The position numbers were made by a program, and so were the translations under genes. Shown here piece after piece: positions 26,394 to 32,847 of a stretch of DNA of 64,000 bases. The notes under the pieces are model-generated. The model was not told the DNA's origin. It saw only the letters and a program-made list of their open reading frames with translations, and did not search any database. The number at the start of each line of letters is the position of its first letter. The stretch's first letter is position 1. Origin of the DNA: Amantichitinum ursilacus (GTDB taxonomy: Bacteria > Pseudomonadota > Gammaproteobacteria > Burkholderiales > Chitinibacteraceae); assembly GCF_001294205.1 (NCBI RefSeq), contig NZ_LAQT01000027.1, positions 1 to 64,000 on the forward strand. Direction: 5' to 3'.

Positions 26394-27128
26394 TTACATC
26401 TGCCGGAACAGCCCGGCATAGGCGCGGCTAACCGGCAGCACGTCGCTGTGCTGGCGCAAGTGGATGCGCAAGCGGCCCAGCAGATCGCGCTGGATGTGGT
26501 CGATGGCGGCCAGTTGCACGATCACGCCGCGGTGCACCTGGGCAAAGCGCGCCGGGTCCAGCCGCTGCGCCAGTTCTTTCAGCGGCGTGCGGATCAGATG
26601 GCGTTTTTCGCGCGTGATCACTTCGGTGTATTTGTCGGTGGCCTGGAAATAAACCACGTCAGCCACATCCACCAGATGCGTGATGTCGTTCAGCCCCACC
26701 GTCAGCCACTGGATCAGATCGGCGCTCGCGGCAGGCGCAACCGGCAGCGGCGTGGGCGCTGCGGCGGCGGTCGGCGCATCGCCGCGTTGCAAGCGCGTAA
26801 TGCACTTCAGCAGGCGCTCATCGTTCAGCGGTTTCAGCAAATAATCGACTGCCGCGGTATCAAACGCATCGACCGCATATTCGTCGTAGGCCGTCACAAA
26901 CACCACGCGGCTGCCCGTCGCCAGACGCGCCACCTGCATGCCATCCAACCCGGGCATGCGGATATCCAGAAAGGCGAAATCAGGCTTCAGCGTATTGATG
27001 GCGGCCAGCGCTTCCGGGCCGTTGCGCGGCATTGCTACGATCTGCAATTCGGGCCAGTAACGGCCCAGCCGATCGGCCAGTTCCGCGGCCAGATTCGGTT
27101 CGTCGTCGGCGATGATGGCGGTGGGCAA
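26394..27128 (-). CDS. LytTR-family response regulator
   Basis: The start is placed at TTG 27128, one base after the kinase stop, because GGGAG precedes it; a TTG further upstream would overlap the kinase and has no site. The receiver domain (about 3-115) has ADDEP, FLDIRMPGLDG with the phospho-acceptor Asp, and LLKPLND. The DNA-binding LytTR domain (about 140-244) has VVYFQATDKYTEV, HLIRTPLKELAQRL and FAQVHRGVIV. It pairs with the LytS-type kinase directly upstream. Targets are unknown. Confidence 0.9.
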   Translation of the reverse strand: MPTAIIADDEPNLAAELADRLGRYWPELQIVAMPRNGPEALAAINTLKPDFAFLDIRMPGLDGMQVARLATGSRVVFVTAYDEYAVDAFDTAAVDYLLKPLNDERLLKCITRLQRGDAPTAAAAPTPLPVAPAASADLIQWLTVGLNDITHLVDVADVVYFQATDKYTEVITREKRHLIRTPLKELAQRLDPARFAQVHRGVIVQLAAIDHIQRDLLGRLRIHLRQHSDVLPVSRAYAGLFRQM

Positions 27129-27129
27129 A

Positions 27130-28188
27130 TCAGACTCCCTCAAGCGGTAACACAAGACTGGCCGTTACACCCGGCCCGGCGTTGGCGCTGACTTGCAGCC
27201 GCGCGCGCTCGCCATACAAGGTGTGCAGGCGGCTGCGCACATTGCTCAGCCCCACCCCGCCCCCCGCGCGGCCACTGCCGCCCAGGCCGGCGCCACTATC
27301 GCACACTTGCAACGTTAACTGGCCTTGTTGCACACGCGCGCTGATCACAATCTCGCCCCCGTGGATGGCGGGCTCGATGCCATGCGACACCGCGTTTTCC
27401 ACCAGCGGTTGCAACAGCAAGGGCGGCAATGGCAAGGCGCGCAGATCGGCGGGCACATCAATGCGATAGGCCAGGCGTTCTCCCAATCGGATGGCGGCAA
27501 TCTGCAACAAGGCTTCCACCAGTTCCAGTTCTTCCTGCAGCAAGGTTTGCGCCTTGCGCGTGCGGCCCAGGCTGGCGCGCAGATAGCGGTTGAGATGATC
27601 GAGCATGCGGCTGGCTTGTTCCGGTTCGCGGCTGATCAGGCTTTGCACATTGGCCAGCGTATTGAACAGAAAATGCGGTTCGATCTGCGCTTGCAACATC
27701 GCCAGCTTGGCCGCGGTTTCGGACTGGCGCAGCTCGGCGGCCTGGCGGCGTTCGGTTTCCAGCGCTGCCTTCATCTGGCTGCTTTGCAACAGCACCGACA
27801 AGAAGGCGCAAGTGACGCCCGCAATCAGAAAGCTGGGCAGCGCATGCAGCCACGCCGAAGGGTCACGCAGCCACGGCGACGGGCTGCCCACCAGTAGCGC
27901 CGCCAGCTCAAAGCCGATAATCACGCCCAGCGGCCCGGCCACCACCACGCGCAACCAGTTGGGGATGCGGGTAAAGCGCCGCAGCAGCACCACCAGTCCG
28001 TACACCGAAAAACCGATGCAATTGGCCACCAGCAAATCCGGCCACAACGGGCCTTTGCTCAGGCCCGCCCAGAAGCACAGGCCCACCAGGCTGTTCAGCA
28101 CAAACAGCCAGAACAGAAATGCCGGACGTTTAAACGCACCGGCCAGGCCGGGTAGCCTGGCGGCGCGTGCAGAAAGCAAAGACGGCAT
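27130..28188 (-). CDS. Membrane sensor histidine kinase, LytS/YehU type
   Basis: A 352-residue protein with four to five membrane spans (about 22-150), a coiled linker, and the His_kinase domain AMLQAQIEPHFLFNTLANVQSLI containing the phospho-acceptor histidine. The ATP-binding domain follows with PLVENAVSHGI and DSGAGLG..GVGLSNVRSRL. It should phosphorylate the LytTR regulator encoded immediately downstream. The signal is unknown. It is preceded by a small membrane-protein gene in the same direction with a six-base gap, possibly one operon. Confidence 0.9.
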   Translation of the reverse strand: MPSLLSARAARLPGLAGAFKRPAFLFWLFVLNSLVGLCFWAGLSKGPLWPDLLVANCIGFSVYGLVVLLRRFTRIPNWLRVVVAGPLGVIIGFELAALLVGSPSPWLRDPSAWLHALPSFLIAGVTCAFLSVLLQSSQMKAALETERRQAAELRQSETAAKLAMLQAQIEPHFLFNTLANVQSLISREPEQASRMLDHLNRYLRASLGRTRKAQTLLQEELELVEALLQIAAIRLGERLAYRIDVPADLRALPLPPLLLQPLVENAVSHGIEPAIHGGEIVISARVQQGQLTLQVCDSGAGLGGSGRAGGGVGLSNVRSRLHTLYGERARLQVSANAGPGVTASLVLPLEGV

Positions 28189-28194
28189 CGTGGA

Positions 28195-28719
28195 TTAACG
28201 CAGGGTGGTGGAAACGGGGTCCATGCTAAGGGCATTTGCCTGTGCCTGACCACGCCGCACCAACACATTGATGCCTCGGCCCAACGGCATGCCCACCAGC
28301 AAGCCCCAGACTGACAGTGCAGTGGCAGTGGCGACATTGGAATGCAACCAGCCCGCGTGCATGGCATTGGCGGCGTGCAGGCCAAATTCAAAGGCAAAGC
28401 TGACCAGGATATTGACCAGCAGGCTGATGTCGCCCGGCACCCGCACTTGCTTGCCGTCGGCGCTGAATTGCAGCGCCCAGCGTGCGGCATGTTGCCAGCC
28501 GATATACAGGCCCGCAGCCATGGTCAGCAAAGCGGCGGCGATGGCGCTGTGGTCCAGCGCCGGCAGCAGTTGCGGCAGGCTGTCGTAGCCGTTAAACAAC
28601 ATCAGCGCCGGAAACAACAACAGCCGCTCGGGCCGCATCACGCTGGCAAAACAACGCTTGATGCCGATGTAAACCAGTGCGGCAAGGATCAGATAAACGT
28701 AGTCAGGAACGTGTTGCAT
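28195..28719 (-). CDS. Small multi-span membrane protein (DUF6622-like)
   Basis: A 174-residue protein started at ATG 28719, behind GAGG; a longer frame lacks support. About five hydrophobic segments are visible (YVYLILAALVYIGI, LLFPALMLFNGY, IAAALLTMAAGLYIGW, LLVNILVSFAFEFGL, ATALSVWGLLVGMPL). The MQHVPDYVYLILAALVYIGI opening resembles DUF6622 proteins. It precedes the LytS/LytTR pair and could be a partner of the sensor, though this is context only. Confidence 0.72.
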   Translation of the reverse strand: MQHVPDYVYLILAALVYIGIKRCFASVMRPERLLLFPALMLFNGYDSLPQLLPALDHSAIAAALLTMAAGLYIGWQHAARWALQFSADGKQVRVPGDISLLVNILVSFAFEFGLHAANAMHAGWLHSNVATATALSVWGLLVGMPLGRGINVLVRRGQAQANALSMDPVSTTLR

Positions 28720-28913
28720 GATGTTGGCCTCGGGTGGCTGTGCTGAAGAAGTGAGGCCAGTGTATGCAGCGGCGTGCGCGCTGTTTGGCGCTTGCGACCA
28801 GTTGCAATAAACACGGATGAATTGCAGCCAGGCGCGATGAGTTGCAGCGGATGCGATATGGGCATGGCGTGAGTAACGGGCTGCAGCCATCCCATGCAGC
28901 TGCAGCGCATAGC

Positions 28914-28940
28914 AAAAGGCCCGCAACGGGGCGGGCCTTT
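28914..28940 (-). terminator. Intrinsic terminator downstream of csbD-like gene
   Basis: AAAGGCCCGC and GCGGGCCTTT pair around a short loop; on the minus strand the right arm ends in a T-run (CCTTTTGC). It follows the CsbD-like stop by about 25 bases. Confidence 0.8.
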
Positions 28941-28964
28941 CGGGTTACAGCGGGGGCGTCGGGC

Positions 28965-29162
28965 TTAGTGGCCGATGCGACGATCCGGTGCGTTTTTATC
29001 CAGTTCGTTGGCGATATCGCCCACGTTGGCTTCCGCCTTACCGGCGTTTTTCTGGATATTGCCGGCGACGCGCTGGGCGGTATTGCCCGTCAGCTTGCCG
29101 ACGGTTTCCTTGATCGCGCCCTTGGCTTCTTCAACGCGACCTTCGATTTGTGCTTTGTTCAT
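28965..29162 (-). CDS. CsbD-family stress protein
   Basis: A 65-residue hydrophilic protein with AGGAG before ATG. MNKAQIEGRVEEAKGAIKE and TVGKLTGNTAQRVAGNIQKN are the CsbD signature; the fold is a small helical bundle. Members are induced by general or osmotic stress, function unknown. It has its own terminator. Confidence 0.92.
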   Translation of the reverse strand: MNKAQIEGRVEEAKGAIKETVGKLTGNTAQRVAGNIQKNAGKAEANVGDIANELDKNAPDRRIGH

Positions 29163-29309
29163 GATGTTCTCCTGGTCAGATTGACGAATTCATCGTACGC
29201 GGCATGGCGGGGCGGGCCGATCAGCCATGCGCCCGACACCGCGTCGGCGTATGGCGCGACGCGGTGCCGGTTGGGTGACCACAGCGCGGTGGATAGCGGC
29301 GCGCATCGC

Positions 29310-29480
29310 ATAGGGTGGGTCTAGACCCACCATTCAAAGCCGCCGCTAACCTCGCATCGTTTGCATTCCCGTGACTGGCTTTGGGTGGTGGGTCTAGATC
29401 CACCATTTAAGCCGCCGCTAAACCCGCATCGTCTGCATTCCGGTGACTGGCTTTGGGTGGTGGGTCTTGCCCCACCCTAT
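29310..29480. repeat. Family 1 composite palindromic repeat, copy G
   Basis: Bounded by ATAGGGTGGGTC and CCCACCCTAT, the right palindrome carrying one change (TCTTGCCCC). Its two internal spacers are similar, each with CCGCCGCTAA and GTGACTGGCTTTGGGTGG. Confidence 0.9.
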
Positions 29481-29556
29481 GCGTGGCGTGCTTTTGCGGG
29501 TTGTTGGTGACTTGTAAGTTGGGTACCACAGCGCGGTGGATAGCGGCGCGCATCAC

Positions 29557-29727
29557 ATAGGGTGGGTCTAGACCCACCATTCAAAGCCGCCGCTAACCCC
29601 GCATCGTTTGCATTCCCGTGACTGGCTTTGGGTGGTGGGTCTAGATCCACCATTTAAGCCGCCGCTAAACCCGCATCGTCTGCATTCCGGTGACTGGCTT
29701 TGGGTGGTGGGTCTTGACCCACCCTAT
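29557..29727. repeat. Family 1 composite palindromic repeat, copy H
   Basis: Almost identical to copy G and located 247 bases after it, as part of the tandem duplication. Confidence 0.9.
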
Positions 29728-29838
29728 GCGTGGCGTGCTTTTGCGGGTTGTTGTGGCTTGTAATTGAATGCGCCGGTCGGGTAACGCCTGGCAGATGGGA
29801 GGGCCCCGGATTGGGGCCGGGGCCGAAGGCCCCACAAT

Positions 29839-29871
29839 GTGCGTTGCCCCCTGCGGGGGAACGCACCCTAC
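29839..29871. repeat. Family 2 palindromic repeat, half element
   Basis: GTGCGTTGCCCCC-TGC-GGGGGAACGCACCCTAC repeats the right hairpin of the composite at 379-509, including the GGGGCCGGGGCC segment before it (about 29801-29835). Confidence 0.85.
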
Positions 29872-29922
29872 CTGCGTGGATACGCCCGCGCCGTACCGGC
29901 CATCGTGGCCAACGGCGGGCGC

Positions 29923-30261
29923 TTAGCTGGCGCGCGCCAGCGCAAAGACGCGGTCCATGCGCCAGTGTTCGTTGGCGTACTGGTCGGCCCATTCGTCCCA
30001 GCCGGAATGTTTGCGATATTGTCCCAGCCAGCCGTGCGCCACGGCCTGTTCTTCGGTTACGCCGGTGGGGGCGTCGAACAGCCCGCCGACAAAAATCGCA
30101 TCCTGTTTGCAGTACAGCTCGCACATAAAACAGGACTGGCAATCGTCGGCACGTGCAATCAGCGGCGTGCTGTCGCCGCGCGCCTGCAACACATTGGTCG
30201 GGCACACGGCCACGCACTGGTTGCAACCGGTGCAGCGGTCGCTGGAAATCCATTCGATCAT
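29923..30261 (-). CDS. Double-cluster 4Fe-4S ferredoxin (AprB-like partner)
   Basis: A 112-residue protein started at ATG 30261, whose ATG overlaps the flavoprotein stop (ATGA). Two cluster motifs are visible: CTGCNQCVAVCP (about 11-22) and CQSCFMCELYC (about 40-50). The C-terminal 55 residues carry a tail with WLGQYRKHSGWDEW. Together with the flavoprotein it resembles an electron-transfer pair of the adenylylsulfate-reductase (AprAB) or fumarate-reductase type. The tight coupling implies a complex. The redox partner and substrate are unknown. Confidence 0.88.
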   Translation of the reverse strand: MIEWISSDRCTGCNQCVAVCPTNVLQARGDSTPLIARADDCQSCFMCELYCKQDAIFVGGLFDAPTGVTEEQAVAHGWLGQYRKHSGWDEWADQYANEHWRMDRVFALARAS

Positions 30262-31826
30262 GCGCTTACCTCTTCGTGTATACGCGTCAGCCACTGCGGC
30301 TGGTCCACGCCGTGTTGCACCAGTCGCCGCGCCAGCGCGGGGTCGGTGCCGGGATAATCCAGCCGCTGTTGCATGCCGCGACTCTCGGTGCGGGCCAGCG
30401 CCGCGCGATAGCTCCAGCGCGCGGTGGCCACCAGCGCGGCCGCTTCGCGCCAGCGTGGTTTGTACAAGCGCCCGCCGCCTTCGCGGATGGCGTTCCACGT
30501 TAAATCCAGCACCGCCAGCGACTGGCGCAAGCGCGCCTCGGTGCGGAACAGGTTCTTATCCACCGGCAGCATTTCGGCCTTAACGGTATCGAGCACGCTG
30601 GCCAGATCGGGCGCCGCCGCTTGCGTGGTCGGCCGCACGCCTGCGCCGCCTATGGCCTCGACCCGCGCGTTGCGGCGCAAGCCGTTCTGCGCCACATAAT
30701 CGGCCGCGCCCTGCCCGGCCCATTGGCCCGACGACAAGGCCCACGCCGAGTTCTGCGCGCCGCCGCCCGAAGTTGCACCCGCAATCAGCTCACGCGTGGC
30801 GGCATCGCCTGCGACATACAAACCGGGCACGCGCGTGGCGCAGTCGTCACTAACGATTTCCAGCCCGCCGATACCGCGCACCGTGCCTTCGCCGCGCAAT
30901 TCCACGCGGAATTTGTCGGTAAACGGATCGATGCCCTGGCGCACAAACGGCAGCAGCACGTTGGGCGAAATCTGAGGCAATTGCGCGCGAATCGACTCCG
31001 GCATGCGATGCAGGCTGCAATACACCGGCCCTTGCAACAAAGCGCGCGCGATATGGCTGCTGTTGTCGGGCCCACGCGGAATCGGCAGCTCGTGCCCCGC
31101 CGCATCGTAATAAGTGGCAAACGCGTACGACATCGAGCGCGTCATGCTGGTGCCCGCCTGCGCCACCGTGTAATAGGCGCTGAATTCCATGCCCGACAAG
31201 GCCGCGCCCGCCTCCGCCGCCATCAAATAACCATCACCGGTATTGGTGTGCGCGCCCAGCAATGGCGACAGAAACGCGCAGCCGCCTGTGGCCATCACCA
31301 CCGCGCCGGCGCGCACTTGCCAGTCATAGCCTTGCTGGCGTTGATGCCCGCGTGCACCACCGACTGCACCGTCGGCATGCAACAACAATTCCAGCGCGGG
31401 CGATTGATCCAGAATGCGCACACCGTGGTCCTGCGCCAGTTGCCGCATGGCGCGCATATATTCCGGGCCGCGCAGGCCGCGATATTGCGTGACGCCGGTT
31501 TCGTCGCGCGCAAACGCGTAATACGGCGCCAGCGTGGGCAGCGTGCGCCAGGTCAGATCGACAATGCGCGCCATCCAGTCGCGCTCAGCCAGGCCGTAGG
31601 CCAGACCCAGCCGCTTATCGATGGCGGCGCGGCGCAGTTCGGGGTCGGGTGGCACCCACCAGTGGCCGGGGCCCGCGCTGGCCGTTACGCCGCTGGTGCC
31701 GCAATAGCCTTTGTCGGCAAGCACCACGCGTGCGCCCTGGCGCGCGGCTGCCACCGCCGCCCACGTGCCCGCCAGGCCGCCGCCCAGCACCAGTACATCG
31801 GTTTCCAGTTGCAGGCCGTCGCTCAT
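30258..31826 (-). CDS. FAD-dependent oxidoreductase, fumarate reductase / AprA-like flavoprotein
   Basis: A 522-residue flavoprotein. The N terminus has the dinucleotide-binding GGGLAGTWAA (about 14-23), then GTSGVTASAG. GAVVMATGGCAF and the late VAGDAAT..GATSGGGAQNS complete the FAD-binding pattern of the succinate dehydrogenase/fumarate reductase/AprA family. It lacks a signal peptide and so is cytoplasmic. It follows the binding-protein gene with a one-base gap and is coupled to the ferredoxin gene. Context with a sulfonate-type binding protein suggests organosulfur or oxyanion metabolism; this is inference. Confidence 0.85.
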   Translation of the reverse strand: MSDGLQLETDVLVLGGGLAGTWAAVAAARQGARVVLADKGYCGTSGVTASAGPGHWWVPPDPELRRAAIDKRLGLAYGLAERDWMARIVDLTWRTLPTLAPYYAFARDETGVTQYRGLRGPEYMRAMRQLAQDHGVRILDQSPALELLLHADGAVGGARGHQRQQGYDWQVRAGAVVMATGGCAFLSPLLGAHTNTGDGYLMAAEAGAALSGMEFSAYYTVAQAGTSMTRSMSYAFATYYDAAGHELPIPRGPDNSSHIARALLQGPVYCSLHRMPESIRAQLPQISPNVLLPFVRQGIDPFTDKFRVELRGEGTVRGIGGLEIVSDDCATRVPGLYVAGDAATRELIAGATSGGGAQNSAWALSSGQWAGQGAADYVAQNGLRRNARVEAIGGAGVRPTTQAAAPDLASVLDTVKAEMLPVDKNLFRTEARLRQSLAVLDLTWNAIREGGGRLYKPRWREAAALVATARWSYRAALARTESRGMQQRLDYPGTDPALARRLVQHGVDQPQWLTRIHEEVSA

Positions 31827-31827
31827 G

Positions 31828-32778
31828 TCAGCGCGCTGCCGTCACGTTAAACGACGGGTCCAGCCCTTGCCCGGCGTTGATGCGGGCCGGAATCACGCCC
31901 GCCGCCAGCCAGCCATCGGCGGTCTTTTGCTGCTCGGCCACCACTTTCTGGTCGATGGCGATGGGCTCGGTGCGCGCGCGTTCGGCAGCAAATTTATGCA
32001 CTGCCACCGACAACCCGGTGATCTTGGCCTGGATCTCGGCGTATTCCTGCGGATGCGCCGTGGCCCATTGCACGCTGGCCGCCTGGCGCTTTAAAAAATC
32101 AGCCAGCGCGGCGCGCTTGTTGCGGATGGCGTCTTCCGTCGCGGCTTCAAAACTGAGCCCCGACACCAGTCCCGTGCCATCGACGACAATCTTTGCCTTG
32201 TCGTTGACCTGGGCGATGGCCACATACGGGTCCCACACTGCCCAAGCATCGACGTCACCCGAGGCCAGCGCGGCTTTGGCGTCGCTGGGGCCCAGGTAGA
32301 CAAAGGTCACCTCGCTGGGCTTGAGCCCGGCCTTTTGCAATGCGGCCAGCGCCAGATAATGGCCGATGGAACCGCGGGTGGTGGCAATGCGCTTGCCTTT
32401 CAGACTGGCCGCACCGTTCAACGTGGATTTGGCATTGGCCACAATCGCTACGCCATGCGCCTCAGAACGGATCGCCGACACGCCCCGCACTGGCGCACCG
32501 GCCGCCTGCGCAAACAGCAACGGCGCATCGCCCACGCCACCCGCATCGATGGCATTGGCGCGCAGCGCTTCCAGCAACGGTGCAGCGTTCGGGAAATCGG
32601 ACCACTCGATCTTGTACGGCACATCTTTAAGCTGGCCTGACGCTTCGAGCACGGCGCGCGTGCCGCCGCGTTGATCGCCCACGCGCAACACGGCGGCATC
32701 GGCGGCGTTGGCCGCGCTGGCGGCAAAACTGGTGGCAACGGCAAGGGCAAGCACACGGATAAGAACGGAATGGCGCAT
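31828..32778 (-). CDS. ABC transporter substrate-binding protein, SsuA/TauA/NrtA type
   Basis: A 316-residue exported protein started at ATG 32778 behind AAGGA, with a signal peptide ending SAANAA. LRVGDQRGGTRAVLEASGQL, EWSDFPNAAPLLEALRANAIDAGGVGDAPLLFAQAAG and KRIATTRGSIGHYLALAAL are characteristic of aliphatic sulfonate, taurine and nitrate binding proteins. No permease or ATPase of that transporter is encoded nearby, so it must share one or act in another way. It sits between the TonB receptor and the flavoprotein. Confidence 0.87.
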   Translation of the reverse strand: MRHSVLIRVLALAVATSFAASAANAADAAVLRVGDQRGGTRAVLEASGQLKDVPYKIEWSDFPNAAPLLEALRANAIDAGGVGDAPLLFAQAAGAPVRGVSAIRSEAHGVAIVANAKSTLNGAASLKGKRIATTRGSIGHYLALAALQKAGLKPSEVTFVYLGPSDAKAALASGDVDAWAVWDPYVAIAQVNDKAKIVVDGTGLVSGLSFEAATEDAIRNKRAALADFLKRQAASVQWATAHPQEYAEIQAKITGLSVAVHKFAAERARTEPIAIDQKVVAEQQKTADGWLAAGVIPARINAGQGLDPSFNVTAAR

Positions 32779-32847
32779 GACGGGGATTCCTTTTGCGAGC
32801 AAGTCAAAACGGGGCCGCGCGCACGCCGCCCCGGTCAGTTCGATCAA

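Larger units (their letters stand above)
29271..29765. repeat. Tandem duplication of about 247 bases
   Basis: The unit from TTGGGT..ACCACAGCGCGG to the GCGGGTTGTTG..CTTGTAA segment occurs twice in direct orientation, offset 247 bases, with only a handful of differences. Each unit contains one complete family 1 composite, so the duplication copied the element with its flanks. Confidence 0.9.
29163..29922. repeat. Repeat-filled intergenic region
   Basis: 760 bases with no credible gene. It contains a near-perfect 247-base tandem duplication (29271-29765) carrying two family 1 composites, and a family 2 half-element at 29839-29871. Open frames on the minus strand here are translations of repeats joined to the 3' flank of the ferredoxin gene. 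Confidence 0.85.

Noticed and set aside
29654-30253. 199-residue minus-strand frame over repeats and ferredoxin gene
   Set aside because: It is a shifted frame of the ferredoxin gene joined to translated repeats.
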